Numbered from the stretch's first letter, positions 1 to 8,523 are shown. The stretch: 64,000 nucleotides of DNA from Stenotrophomonas lactitubi (GCF_002803515.1 NZ_PHQX01000001.1:2976001-3040000); one strand, 5' to 3'. The notes: a model not told the origin generated them from the letters alone. Program-made: numbers and translations.

Positions 1-452
1 GAGCTCAGGCCCGCCTGGCGGAAGGAGGCGATCAGGTAATCGAGCCGCCGCTGCGACACGCGGTCAATCACCGGCCGCACCATCGGATGGTCCAGCGCCT
101 TCAGCAACTCGCTGTAGATGATGTGCGGCTGTACTTCGTGCGCCACCATCTGGAACAGCTGGCGCAGGCGCACGCGCGGGTCCGGCACGTCTTCCAGGCT
201 GCCGAACACCTGTTCCTGCTCGAACAGTTCCCAGCGTTCCAGCGCGGCCTGCAGCAGCGCATCACGCGAGGGGAAGTGCCAGTAGAAACTGCCCTTGGTC
301 ACGCCAAGGCGGCGCGCCAGCGGCTCCACCGCGACGGCGCTGACACCTTGCTCGGCAATCAGATCGAGGGCCGCCTGGGCCCAGTCTTCGGCACTCAGGC
401 GGCTGTTGCGGCCGGCACGCGGTTCGCCGGCGGAAGCGTCAGGTTGATTCAT
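1..452 (-). CDS. TetR family transcriptional regulator (3' end outside window)
   Basis: Reading leftward from the ATG at 450-452, 150 codons are open to the window edge with no stop, so the C-terminus is missing. Residues about 20-70 form a TetR N-terminal DNA-binding domain; LGVTKGSFYWHFPSRDALL is the typical recognition-helix segment followed by the conserved FYxHF turn. The rest is the helical ligand/dimer domain, which differs too much between TetR proteins to name a ligand. It is divergent from the hydrolase-fadE operon, and 18-bp palindromes lie in the intergenic region, so control of that operon and possibly of itself is the natural inference. An acyl-CoA or fatty-acid-type ligand is plausible from the fadE context but not shown. 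Confidence 0.9.
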   Translation of the reverse strand, partial: MNQPDASAGEPRAGRNSRLSAEDWAQAALDLIAEQGVSAVAVEPLARRLGVTKGSFYWHFPSRDALLQAALERWELFEQEQVFGSLEDVPDPRVRLRQLFQMVAHEVQPHIIYSELLKALDHPMVRPVIDRVSQRRLDYLIASFRQAGLS

Positions 453-544
453 TTGCTGATTTAACCATACGCCGGGGTTCGTTGCAGTACGCGGTTGCGG
501 CCGAAACCGTCGGCAGCCGGGCCAGAAGGGATTCCTGCAGCGCA

Positions 545-598
545 CCATACCGTGCAGTATTGACTTCCTGCAGAAGCAATCCATACTAGCGAGTATGG
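545..598 (+). promoter_or_regulatory. Putative TetR operators and promoter of the hydrolase-fadE operon
   Basis: Positions 581-598 are a perfect palindrome, CCATACT-AGCG-AGTATGG. Positions 545-562 hold a degenerate copy, CCATACC-GTGC-AGTATTG, and a lone CCATAC half-site lies at 465-470 just before the TetR start. A sigma70-like promoter overlaps both: TTGACT at 560-565, a 16-nt spacer, and CATACT at 582-587. The predicted transcription start is therefore about 594-595, on the ATG of the hydrolase gene. Repression by the neighbouring TetR protein is inferred from the symmetry and position. Confidence 0.6.
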
Positions 599-1512
599 TT
601 ATGTCCCCTACTCCCGCTGCATTCCATGACCTGCGCCTGGAGGCTGCCCACGGCGCCTCGCTGGCTGCAACTGCCAGCACCTCCGGCCGTCGCGGACGCG
701 TGCTGTTCGCACACGGCTTTGGCCAGACCCGCCACGCTTGGACGACCACGGCCAAAGCACTGTCGGCCGCTGGCCTGCAGACACTGGCCTACGACGCACG
801 CGGTCATGGCGATTCCGACTGGAATGCGGCCGATCTGGCCTATCACGGCGAGCAGTTCGCCGATGACCTGATCGTGCTGGCCGGCGAGCAGCCGCGACCG
901 CCGGTGCTGGTGGCCGCGTCCATGGGGGGCCTGTTCGGCCTGTTGGCCGAATCACGCTGGCCCGGGCTGTTCTCGGCCATGGTGCTGGTGGACATCACCC
1001 CGCGCTGGGACACCGCTGGCGTCGAACGCATCCTCGCCTTCATGACCGCGCACCCGGAAGGATTCGCCTCGCTGTCGCAGGCTGCCGATGTGATTTCGGC
1101 CTATGTGCCGCACCGCCCGCGCAAATCCGAGGATTCACTGCGCGCCCTGCTGCGCGAAGATGGCCACGGCCGCTGGCGCTGGCATTGGGACCCGCGCCTG
1201 GTGGCCGAACTGGCCCGCGACAGCGAGCAGCACCAGGATGCACTGGCCGAGGCCGCGCGCCAGGTGAAGTGCCCCCTGCTGCTGGTCAGCGGTGGCCGCA
1301 GCGATCTGGTCACCCCGCAGACGGTGGCCGAATTCCTGGCATTGGCGCCGCACGCGCGCCACGTACAGTTGCCGCAGGCCACGCACATGGTCGCCGGTGA
1401 TGACAACGACGCCTTTACCGCTACTGTGTTGGACTATCTGGACGTGTTGCCCGCAGCGGATGCTGCAGCTTCGTCCGCCATAAACGAGCACGTCACCGGA
1501 GCACGCTCATGA
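595..1512 (+). CDS. Alpha/beta hydrolase
   Basis: This 305-aa protein has the alpha/beta hydrolase fold. The oxyanion segment HGFG is at residues 40-43, the nucleophile elbow A-S-M-G-G has Ser at about residue 109, the acid residue is probably in the GGRSD segment near residue 240, and the catalytic His is in ATHM near 263. There is no signal peptide, so it is cytoplasmic. It overlaps fadE by 4 bp (ATGA), implying translational coupling and a role next to fatty-acid degradation, for example as a thioesterase or ester hydrolase. The substrate cannot be read from sequence. The start at 595 is inside the putative TetR operator and has no Shine-Dalgarno sequence; ATG 601 is an alternative. Leaderless translation fits the promoter geometry. 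Confidence 0.88.
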   Translation: MVMSPTPAAFHDLRLEAAHGASLAATASTSGRRGRVLFAHGFGQTRHAWTTTAKALSAAGLQTLAYDARGHGDSDWNAADLAYHGEQFADDLIVLAGEQPRPPVLVAASMGGLFGLLAESRWPGLFSAMVLVDITPRWDTAGVERILAFMTAHPEGFASLSQAADVISAYVPHRPRKSEDSLRALLREDGHGRWRWHWDPRLVAELARDSEQHQDALAEAARQVKCPLLLVSGGRSDLVTPQTVAEFLALAPHARHVQLPQATHMVAGDDNDAFTATVLDYLDVLPAADAAASSAINEHVTGARS

Positions 1513-3986
1513 GCCTCGTCATTCCCTTCCTCGCCCTGCTGCTGGCAGGCGCGTTCGTTGCCTACCACCGCATGCGCCTGCTGACCTGGACGCTGATCAG
1601 CGTGGCCCTGCTGGTCGCCTGCTGGTTCATTCCCTACGTCAACCAGACCGCCACGATCGTCGCTGCCGCCGTACTGGCCGTGATCGTCGTGCCGCTGCTG
1701 CTGCCGTTCATCCGCAAGCCGCTGCTGACCGGCCCGATGATGAAGGTGTTCCGCAAGGTGCTGCCGCCGCTGTCGCAGACCGAGCGCATCGCCCTGGAAA
1801 CCGGCTCGGTCGGCTTCGAAGGCGAACTGTTCACCGGTGACCCGGACTGGAACATCCTGCTGAACTACCCCAAGCCGCAGCTGAGTGCTGAAGAACAGGC
1901 CTTCCTCGATGGCCCGGTCGAAGAGCTGTGCAAGATGGTCAACGACTGGGAGATCACCCACGTCCATGCCGACCTGCCGCCGGAACTGTGGAGCTTCATC
2001 AAGAAGAACAAGTTCTTCGGCATGATCATTCCGAAGGAATACGGCGGCCTGGGCTTCAGCGCGCTGGCCCACCACAAGGTGATCCAGAAGCTGGCATCAG
2101 TGTCGAGCGTGGTCAGCTCCACCGTTGGCGTACCGAACTCGTTGGGCCCGGGTGAGCTGCTCAACCATTACGGCACCCAGGAACAGAAGGACCAGTACCT
2201 GCCGCGCCTGGCCGATGGCCGCGAAGTGCCCTGCTTCGGCCTGACCGGTCCGTTCGCCGGCTCGGACGCCACCTCGATCCCCGATTACGGCATCGTCTGC
2301 AAGGGCGAGTGGAACGGCGAGCAGGTGCTCGGCGTCAAGCTCACCTTCGACAAGCGCTACATCACGCTGGCCCCGGTGGCCACGCTGATCGGCCTGGCCT
2401 TCCGCATGTACGACCCGGATGGCCTGATCGGCACCACCCGCGATATCGGCATCACCTTGGCCCTGTTGCCGCGTGACACCGCCGGTGTGGAAATCGGCCG
2501 TCGCCATTTCCCGCTCAACTCGACCTTCCAGAACGGCCCGATCCGTGGCAAGGATGTCTTCATCCCGCTGACCCAGCTGATCGGCGGCGCCGAGAAGGCC
2601 GGCAAGGGCTGGAACATGCTCAACGAGTGCCTGGCCGTAGGCCGCTCGATCACCCTGCCCTCCACCGCCAGTGGCGGTGCCAAGGCCGGCGCGGTGGTGA
2701 CCGGTGCCTACGCGCGCATCCGCAAGCAGTTCGGCCTGTCGGTCGGCCGCTTCGAAGGCGTGGAAGAAGCGCTGGCCCGCATTGGTGGCAAGGCGTACAA
2801 GATCAGCGCGCTGTCGCAGGCCACCGCTGCCGCTGTGGACCGCGGTGACGTGCCGTCGGTGCCGTCGGCGATCGCCAAGTACCACTGCACCAACATGAGC
2901 CGTGAAGTGATCTCGGACGTGATGGACGTGATCGGCGGCAAGGGCATCATCCTGGGGCCGCGCAACTTCGCCGGCCGCAGCTGGCAGGCCGCACCGATCG
3001 CGATCACCGTGGAAGGGGCCAACATCATGACCCGCAGCCTGCTGATCTTCGGCCAGGGTGCGATCCTCTGCCACCCGTGGGTGCTGAAGGAAATGAAGGC
3101 CGCGCAGGATCCGGACACCCGTACCGGCCTGCAGGACTTCGACCGCAGCCTGTTCGGCCACATCCGCTACGGCATTTCGAATGCCGTGCGTTCGTTCTGG
3201 TTCGGCCTGACCGGCGCGCGCTTCGGTGCCGCCCCGGGCGATGCCTACACCCGCCGCTACTTCCGCAAGCTGGACCGCTACTCGGCCAACCTGGCGCTGA
3301 TGGCCGACATCTCGATGATGACGCTGGGCGGCAAGCTGAAGTTCAAGGAATCGCTGTCCGGCCGCCTGGGCGACGTGCTGAGCCACGTCTACATGACCAG
3401 CGCCATGCTCAAGCGCTATCACGACGAAGGCGCTCCGCAGGCCGACCAGCCGCTGCTGGCCTGGGCCTTCCATGACAGCGTGCACAAGATCGAGGAGTCG
3501 CTGTCGGCGGCCCTGCGCAACTTCCCGATCCGTCCGATCGGCTGGCTGATGTGGGCACTGATCTTCCCGCTGGGCCGCCGTGCCGAGGCCCCGGGCGACC
3601 GCCTGAGCCGTCGCGTGGCTGCGCTGCTGATGGCACCGAACGAAGCCCGTGACCGCCTCGCCAGCGGCGTGTTCCTGACCCCGTGCGAGAACAACCCGGG
3701 TGGCCGCATCAACAGCTACCTGAGCAAGGCGATCATGGCCGAGCCGGTGGAGCGCAAGTTCATCAAGGCGCTCAAGACCAAGGGCATCGAAGCGCTGGAT
3801 TTCGTCACGCAGTTGGACGAGGCCGTGGCCGAAGGCGTGATCACCCAGGACGAGCGCACCCTGCTCGAGGAGCTGCGCACGCTGACCCTGGAAACCATCA
3901 CCGTGGACGACTTCGATCCGGAAGAGCTGCGCTCGGCGGGCTACTACAAGCGCGAACAGAAGGGCGCGCAGTCGCAGGCCGCGTGA
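1509..3986 (+). CDS. fadE: Acyl-CoA dehydrogenase FadE
   Basis: The 825-aa product matches the long gammaproteobacterial FadE type (E. coli FadE is 814 aa). Residues about 1-75 contain hydrophobic segments that anchor it at the membrane. The acyl-CoA dehydrogenase core follows, with the flavin-contacting ALTGPFAGSDA-like segment (here FGLTGPFAGSDA) and VEGANIMTR near residue 500 as the probable catalytic-glutamate region. The last ~280 residues are the DUF1974-type C-terminal domain specific to this family. It catalyses the first, FAD-dependent step of beta-oxidation, acyl-CoA to trans-2-enoyl-CoA. It is translationally coupled to the upstream hydrolase and ends before a strong terminator, so the two genes form one transcription unit, probably under the divergent TetR repressor. 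Confidence 0.96.
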   Translation: MSLVIPFLALLLAGAFVAYHRMRLLTWTLISVALLVACWFIPYVNQTATIVAAAVLAVIVVPLLLPFIRKPLLTGPMMKVFRKVLPPLSQTERIALETGSVGFEGELFTGDPDWNILLNYPKPQLSAEEQAFLDGPVEELCKMVNDWEITHVHADLPPELWSFIKKNKFFGMIIPKEYGGLGFSALAHHKVIQKLASVSSVVSSTVGVPNSLGPGELLNHYGTQEQKDQYLPRLADGREVPCFGLTGPFAGSDATSIPDYGIVCKGEWNGEQVLGVKLTFDKRYITLAPVATLIGLAFRMYDPDGLIGTTRDIGITLALLPRDTAGVEIGRRHFPLNSTFQNGPIRGKDVFIPLTQLIGGAEKAGKGWNMLNECLAVGRSITLPSTASGGAKAGAVVTGAYARIRKQFGLSVGRFEGVEEALARIGGKAYKISALSQATAAAVDRGDVPSVPSAIAKYHCTNMSREVISDVMDVIGGKGIILGPRNFAGRSWQAAPIAITVEGANIMTRSLLIFGQGAILCHPWVLKEMKAAQDPDTRTGLQDFDRSLFGHIRYGISNAVRSFWFGLTGARFGAAPGDAYTRRYFRKLDRYSANLALMADISMMTLGGKLKFKESLSGRLGDVLSHVYMTSAMLKRYHDEGAPQADQPLLAWAFHDSVHKIEESLSAALRNFPIRPIGWLMWALIFPLGRRAEAPGDRLSRRVAALLMAPNEARDRLASGVFLTPCENNPGGRINSYLSKAIMAEPVERKFIKALKTKGIEALDFVTQLDEAVAEGVITQDERTLLEELRTLTLETITVDDFDPEELRSAGYYKREQKGAQSQAA

Positions 3987-4008
3987 TCGCAGCCACCATG
4001 TAAACGAC

Positions 4009-4036
4009 AACGGCGGACTTCGGTCCGCCGTTTCTT
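4009..4036 (+). terminator. Rho-independent terminator after fadE
   Basis: A perfect 10-bp stem, AACGGCGGAC / GTCCGCCGTT, closes on a TTCG tetraloop and is followed by TTTCTTT. It starts 22 nt after the fadE stop. Confidence 0.93.
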
Positions 4037-4050
4037 TAGGGAGACACCCG

Positions 4051-4518
4051 ATGTCTGCTCCACTGCTTACGCTTTACCATCGCCTGCAGCGCTGGCCTGC
4101 CGGCAACTGGTTGTTCTCGCGCGCGGTGTGCTTCAAGGCACCCTACTTTGCCAGCATCGCCCCGCGCATCACTCTCCTCGAGAACGGCCGCTGCGAGGGC
4201 ACGCTCGTCGACCGCCGCAAGGTGCGCAACCACATCGGCACGGTGCACGCGATCGCGATGTGCAATCTGGCCGAGCTGACCGCCGGGCTGATGGTCGATG
4301 CGTCGCTGCCGAAGGGCATGCGCTGGATCCCCAAGGGGATGCAGGTGCAATACCTGGCCAAGGCCCGCGGCACGCTGCACGCGACGGCGTTGCCGGCGCA
4401 GCCGATCGTGGTGGCGGCGGAAGGCTACGCGTTGCCGGTGACGGTGAGCGTGCGCGACCGCGCGGGCACGGAGGTATTCAGTGCGGTGATCGACATGTGG
4501 CTGTCGCCGGCGAAGTGA
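4051..4518 (+). CDS. DUF4442 / hotdog-fold thioesterase-like protein
   Basis: This 155-aa protein has the layout of DUF4442 proteins, a branch of the hotdog-fold (PaaI/YiiD-like) thioesterases. The central N-H-I-G-T-VHA segment followed by the AELTAG helix corresponds to the hotdog central helix. The strand pattern toward the C-terminus (MQVQYLAKARG, then VTVSVRD) fits the fold. There is no signal peptide. A GGGAG ribosome binding site precedes the start. It sits directly after fadE but behind a strong terminator, so it probably has its own transcript. A role with acyl-CoA esters is plausible from fold and neighbour, but no catalytic proof is visible. Confidence 0.82.
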   Translation: MSAPLLTLYHRLQRWPAGNWLFSRAVCFKAPYFASIAPRITLLENGRCEGTLVDRRKVRNHIGTVHAIAMCNLAELTAGLMVDASLPKGMRWIPKGMQVQYLAKARGTLHATALPAQPIVVAAEGYALPVTVSVRDRAGTEVFSAVIDMWLSPAK

Positions 4519-4535
4519 TGTTCCCGCGAACGGCT

Positions 4536-5020
4536 CGGCCCCTCGTGGGTGGGTCGCTGGAAGCGGGTCATGGGTTGGGCCGGAGGGGTGGGGCCAGGCG
4601 GGGACGCCGCAAGTACGTCCCTGTAGGCTTAGCCGCGCCATCCATGGCGCGGATACCCCGCCCGGCCCCAGCCCTCCGGCCTCTGACAGTTCTCTGCGGC
4701 GTCCACCCACGCAAGAGAAAAAAGAAGAGCAAAAGCAAAAACAAAAGCGGCCCGGTGGCCGCTTTTTTCATGCGCGCAGAACCCACGAGCGCAGCGACCC
4801 GCTGTTGCTCTTGATCTTCTTTTTCTTCTCCGTGGGCTGGCCGCGCACGGAAACTGTCAGGGGTCGGGCGGGTTGGGTTCGCGGGGGTGTCCGCGGCATG
4901 GATGCCGCGGCCAAGCCTACAGGGACGTACTTGCGGCGTCCCCCGCGAACCCAACCCGCCCGACCCAACCACATGACCTGCTCCCAGCGACCAACCCACG
5001 AGGGGCTCAGCCATTGGCTG
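4536..5020. repeat. Composite palindromic repeat, pair 1 (reverse + forward halves)
   Basis: A reverse half (about 4536-4735) and a forward half (about 4795-5020) are arranged as an inverted pair between two convergent genes. Each half contains a very long hairpin whose outer stem is GC-only (for example GGGCGGGTTGGG pairing with CCCAACCCGCCC). Its interior carries a GCCATGGATGGC-type palindrome and the conserved block GGACGTACTTGCGGCGTCC. The outer ends of both halves carry the module CCACGAGGGGC...CAGCC.TTGGC. The centre holds a terminator-like hairpin. No gene is present in this stretch. Confidence 0.88.
4743..4768 (+). terminator. Terminator-like hairpin in the centre of repeat pair 1
   Basis: The arms AAAAGCGGCC and GGCCGCTTTT pair around a CGGT loop and continue into TTTTTT. 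A-rich DNA precedes it and T-rich DNA follows it, so it could terminate from either side between the convergent genes. Confidence 0.7.
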
Positions 5021-5025
5021 GAAAC

Positions 5026-5376
5026 TCACGCCACCGCGCGAAGGATCAACGCCAGGATCGCCGGCACCGCCTGGATCATGAAAATGCGCCGGCTCACGCT
5101 GTACGCGCCATAGCACCCCGCCACCACCACGCACGCCAGCGAGAACGTCACCAGCACCGGCTGCGCCAGCACCAGCCCCACCACGATGCCTGCCGCCAGG
5201 AAGCCGTTGTACAAGCCCTGGTTGGCCGCCAGCACGCGCGTGGTCTCCGCCTTCTCCGGCGTATTGCGGAACGTCCTCAGACCCAGCGGGCGGGTCCACA
5301 GGAACATTTCCAGCACCAGGAAATAAACGTGCAGCAGTGCGACCAGCAGGGTCAGGGCGAGCGCGATCCAGTACAT
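5026..5376 (-). CDS. DUF1304 family membrane protein
   Basis: The 116-aa product is strongly hydrophobic with about four membrane segments. It has the DUF1304 signature: an N-terminal HxYFLxLEMFLW-type helix, then F-R-N-T-P-E in the first loop and NQGLYNGFLAAG in the second helix. The function of this family is not established. It is transcribed away from the downstream transporter gene's 3' end, with a perfect 19-bp hairpin between them, and its own 3' end abuts composite repeat pair 1. Confidence 0.88.
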   Translation of the reverse strand: MYWIALALTLLVALLHVYFLVLEMFLWTRPLGLRTFRNTPEKAETTRVLAANQGLYNGFLAAGIVVGLVLAQPVLVTFSLACVVVAGCYGAYSVSRRIFMIQAVPAILALILRAVA

Positions 5377-5405
5377 GGGCGGTTCCTTGAACAGGGATGG
5401 AGAAT

Positions 5406-5446
5406 GGGGTCAGATCCCTTTCCCGCAGGGAAAGGGATCTGACCCC
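5406..5446. repeat. GGGGT...ACCCC hairpin, copy 1
   Basis: A perfect inverted repeat: arm GGGGTCAGATCCCTTTCCC at 5406-5424, loop GCA, complementary arm at 5428-5446. It lies 6 nt beyond the stop codon of the transporter gene and probably acts as its terminator. Two further members with different internal bases but preserved pairing are at 13719 and 49060. Confidence 0.9.
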
Positions 5447-5452
5447 GGAAAA

Positions 5453-6781
5453 TCAACGATCGCGCGGCAGCTTCTTTTCTTCGCGCAGCACGCCGAACGC
5501 CGCAGCGGTCATGCAGGCAGCCACCACCACGCCACCGATGAACACCACGTGCGAGCCGAACAGCGACAGCCCCTTGTGCAGCCAGGCGAAGCTCAGGTCG
5601 GCACCACGATAGACCACGGTGTCGATCGCTGCGCCGGCCTTGTAGCGCCACTGGCGGTCCACGCGGGTGTAGATGGTTTCGCGGGCCGGCTTGGCCAGGG
5701 CGAATTCGCTGGCGCGGGTCATCACCTGCACCACCGCCACCATCAGCGGCATAGGCGAGGCGGCCAGCACCGAGAAGCCGATCAGGATCGCAAAGCCCGG
5801 AATCAGCAACGCCGGTGCGATGCCATGGCGCGACAGCAGCCAACGGGTCAGTCCGAGCTGCATCAGCAATGCCAGCGCATTCACCGCCAGGTCGATGCGC
5901 GAGAAGAACGCGGTGGCAGCGCCCGCATCGGTGAACGAGGCACGCACGATGGTGGCCTGCTGGTTGTACAGCAGGGTGCCGACGCCCACGCCAAACAGCA
6001 CCATGATCGCCAGCCAGCGCAGCAGGGGCTCGCGCACGATCAGCTTCAAGCCATCCAGCACGCTGCCGCCCATCGGCTTCTCGCCCGACACCAACTGTTG
6101 TTCATGCTCGCGCAGCACCGCCCAGTGCCGCAGGCGCCAGATGCACAGCAGGCAGACCATCAGGAAGCCGGCCGACACCAGCATCAGGTTGGCGATGCCC
6201 ACCCGCTGCACCAGCACACTGGTGATGAACGGGCCAAGGAAGGCGCCGACCGTGCCGGCCGCACCGATATAACCGTAGTACGCCCGCGCCTGCGCATTGG
6301 AAAACACGTCGGCCATGAAGCTCCAGAACACGGCTACGGCGAACAGGTTGAAGACGCTGATCCAGAAGAAGAAGGCCATGCCGCGCCCGGGCACGTCGCT
6401 GTAGAACAGTGCGTAGAAGCCCAACAGGCTGACGATGAAGAAGCCATACACCGCCGGCAGGAACACCCGCCGCGGGAAGCGGCTGACCAGCCAGCCATAG
6501 ACCGGCTGCAGCACCAGCATGATCACGAACACGCAGGAAAACAGGAACTGCAGGACGAAGTCCTTCAGCGCGATGCCATGGCTGGCGAACCAGGCGATCA
6601 GCATCGGTGGGAACACCGTCTCCAGGTCGGCCGAGGCGGCCATCGCCTCGCGTACCGGGCGCAGCACGTAGTAACCGCTGAGCAGGCAGAAGAAGTACAG
6701 GAACGACCACCAGAGCGCCGGTGACTCGCGCAGCGCTGCGACCAGCTTCTTCAGCGGACCGCCTGTCCCGGCCGCGCTCAC
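5453..6781 (-). CDS. MFS-like transporter of the NTP/NDP-exchange-transporter-like group
   Basis: This 442-aa integral membrane protein has about 12 hydrophobic segments. The segments GYYVLRPVREAMA in the first helix and FNLFAVAVFWSFMADVF in the middle resemble bacterial proteins annotated as distant relatives of ATP/ADP (NTP/NDP) translocases within the major facilitator superfamily. Such proteins occur in free-living Xanthomonadaceae, where their substrate is unknown, so nucleotide exchange should not be assumed. It is divergent from the serine hydrolase at 7069, with 287 bp between the starts. The 3' end is followed by the GGGGT hairpin. Confidence 0.78.
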   Translation of the reverse strand: MSAAGTGGPLKKLVAALRESPALWWSFLYFFCLLSGYYVLRPVREAMAASADLETVFPPMLIAWFASHGIALKDFVLQFLFSCVFVIMLVLQPVYGWLVSRFPRRVFLPAVYGFFIVSLLGFYALFYSDVPGRGMAFFFWISVFNLFAVAVFWSFMADVFSNAQARAYYGYIGAAGTVGAFLGPFITSVLVQRVGIANLMLVSAGFLMVCLLCIWRLRHWAVLREHEQQLVSGEKPMGGSVLDGLKLIVREPLLRWLAIMVLFGVGVGTLLYNQQATIVRASFTDAGAATAFFSRIDLAVNALALLMQLGLTRWLLSRHGIAPALLIPGFAILIGFSVLAASPMPLMVAVVQVMTRASEFALAKPARETIYTRVDRQWRYKAGAAIDTVVYRGADLSFAWLHKGLSLFGSHVVFIGGVVVAACMTAAAFGVLREEKKLPRDR

Positions 6782-7006
6782 GCGGCTCCCCTCGCCAGCG
6801 AACGGCGGTTGGACAGCGGCATGGCAGGCTCCGGGGGCAGTGAAGCGCGTACGTTATCCAATGCACTGCAACATCGCCAGCGCGGGCTGCACCGATGGCT
6901 GCAACGAAGTGTCACGGCATCCCACGCACGACACCTTCTGATACCCGCTTTTGCGGCGTCAAAAATCCAACTTTTTCAACAAGATGCGCATTCATCTTCG
7001 CTTTGT

Positions 7007-7036
7007 TTGTGCACAGGCGAAAAGCGGCGCTAGAAT
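7007..7036 (+). promoter_or_regulatory. Likely sigma70 promoter of the serine hydrolase gene
   Basis: TTGTGC at about 7007-7012 and TAGAAT at about 7031-7036 are separated by 18 nt, about 33 nt before the ATG at 7069. The preceding ~60 bases are AT-rich against a GC-rich background. Confidence 0.5.
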
Positions 7037-7068
7037 CATCCCCAGCAGTCGCGCACGGGTTCCAACCG

Positions 7069-8469
7069 ATGAAAAAGAACAGCCTGCGTCGTCCGATCCG
7101 TTCGGCGGCCACCGGTTTGCTGGGCATGTTGATGCCCCTTGCCTTGTCCACCACCGCGCAGACCCCGCCGGCCCTGCCGCCGATGCCGACCAACATCGAG
7201 ACCGCTGCCGGTGGCGCCATTGCCCACACCCAGCCAGCGGCCTACCGCACCGGCCTGGTGCCGCAGGTGCAGTTGCCGGCCGCCGGCTTCAACGTCGCCA
7301 ACATCGAATCGATGGCGCAGCAGCTCACCTATGGCGAGCGCGTGCCGGGCATGGCGGTGGCCATCGTGCAGGGCGGCCGCGTGCTCAGCGCGCGCGGCTA
7401 CGGCGTCACCGACGTCAACAACCCGTTGCCAGTCGACGCCCACACCGTGTTCCGCCTGGCGTCGCTGTCCAAGGCCTTCGCCGGCACCATGGCTGGCCTG
7501 CTGGTCAACGATGGCACCCTGCGCTGGGACAGCAAGGTCACCGACTATGTGCCGGGCTTCCGCCTGAACTCGCCGGAGGCCACCGACCGCCTGACCGTGG
7601 CCGATGTACTCAGCCATCGCGTCGGCCTGCCGTACAACGCCTACGACCGCGACATCGAAGGCAATGCCGAGTACTACGCGCTGACCCAGAAGCTGGCCAA
7701 CACCGGCCTGAAGTGCCTGCCGGGCGACTGCTACGCCTACCAGAACGTGGCCTTCAGCCTGATCGGCGACGTCGTGTATGCCGCCTCCGGCAGCTTCTAC
7801 GAGCAGTCGGTCGAACGCCGCATCTTCAAGCCGCTGGGCATGAACGATGCCAGCCTCGGCCTGGCCGGCATCCAGGCCAGCTCGCGTTGGGCACGCCCGC
7901 ACGTGCGCAGCCGCAACGGCTGGGTATCGCTGACGCCGAAGCCGACCTATTACCGCGTTGCCCCGGCTGCCGGCGTCAACGCCAGTGCCAGTGACATGGC
8001 GCAGTGGCTGCTGGCCCATACCGGCCACCGTCCGGACGTGCTGCCGGCGCCGCTGCTGGCCACCCTGCACTCCAGCCTGATCAACACGCCGGGCGAGATG
8101 CGCTCGGGCTGGCGCCGCGAACGCCTGCACTCGGCCGGCTACGCGCTCGGCTGGCGCACCTTCGACTACGCCGGTCACGATGTCGTGTTCCATGCCGGCG
8201 CCGTGCAGGGTTACCGGGGCCTGGTGGCATTGGTGCCCGAGCGCGACCTCGGCATCGCCATCATGTGGAACGGTGAAAGCGGCCTGCCCAGCGGCCTGCT
8301 GCCGACCGTGCTCGACGCCGCCCTCGGCCTGCCGTCGCAGCGTTGGCTGGACGTGGACACCGACTTCGGCAGCGACAACCTGATGGCCGAGGGCGCCGCC
8401 CCGGCACAGCAGGACAAGCGCAAGGGCAAGGGCGCCTCGGGCAACCGCGCGGTGGCCTCGCCGCGCTGA
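7069..8469 (+). CDS. Secreted beta-lactamase-family serine hydrolase (class C / PBP-like)
   Basis: The ATG at 7069 gives a 466-aa protein with a basic N-terminus (MKKNSLRRPIR), a hydrophobic core and an A-Q-T cleavage region near residue 31, i.e. a Sec signal peptide; an upstream in-frame ATG at 6895 would bury it. The serine beta-lactamase/DD-peptidase motifs are present: S-L-S-K (Ser132, Lys135), Y-Q-N in YAYQNVAF, and H-A-G in place of KTG. That places it with AmpC/esterase-EstB-like hydrolases. The C-terminal tail is Lys/Ala-rich and probably disordered. The substrate is unknown; peptidoglycan peptide or ester hydrolysis are the usual activities, and a real beta-lactamase role cannot be claimed. 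Confidence 0.88.
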   Translation: MKKNSLRRPIRSAATGLLGMLMPLALSTTAQTPPALPPMPTNIETAAGGAIAHTQPAAYRTGLVPQVQLPAAGFNVANIESMAQQLTYGERVPGMAVAIVQGGRVLSARGYGVTDVNNPLPVDAHTVFRLASLSKAFAGTMAGLLVNDGTLRWDSKVTDYVPGFRLNSPEATDRLTVADVLSHRVGLPYNAYDRDIEGNAEYYALTQKLANTGLKCLPGDCYAYQNVAFSLIGDVVYAASGSFYEQSVERRIFKPLGMNDASLGLAGIQASSRWARPHVRSRNGWVSLTPKPTYYRVAPAAGVNASASDMAQWLLAHTGHRPDVLPAPLLATLHSSLINTPGEMRSGWRRERLHSAGYALGWRTFDYAGHDVVFHAGAVQGYRGLVALVPERDLGIAIMWNGESGLPSGLLPTVLDAALGLPSQRWLDVDTDFGSDNLMAEGAAPAQQDKRKGKGASGNRAVASPR

Positions 8470-8493
8470 GCCGGCGAGCTCGACCGTAAGCAG

Positions 8494-8523
8494 AAGGGCG
8501 GCCCTCGGGTCGCCCTTTTTTTG
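8494..8523 (+). terminator. Terminator of the serine hydrolase gene
   Basis: The stem AGGGCG / CGCCCT, extended by inner G-C pairs around a CTCGG loop, is followed by a run of seven T. Confidence 0.9.

Noticed and set aside
4873..4960. Similar short peptides (starting MDGA or MDAA, with TYLRRP) in all composite repeats
   Set aside because: They arise from the conserved hairpin bases. Differences between copies fall on all three codon positions and preserve base pairing rather than protein sequence.
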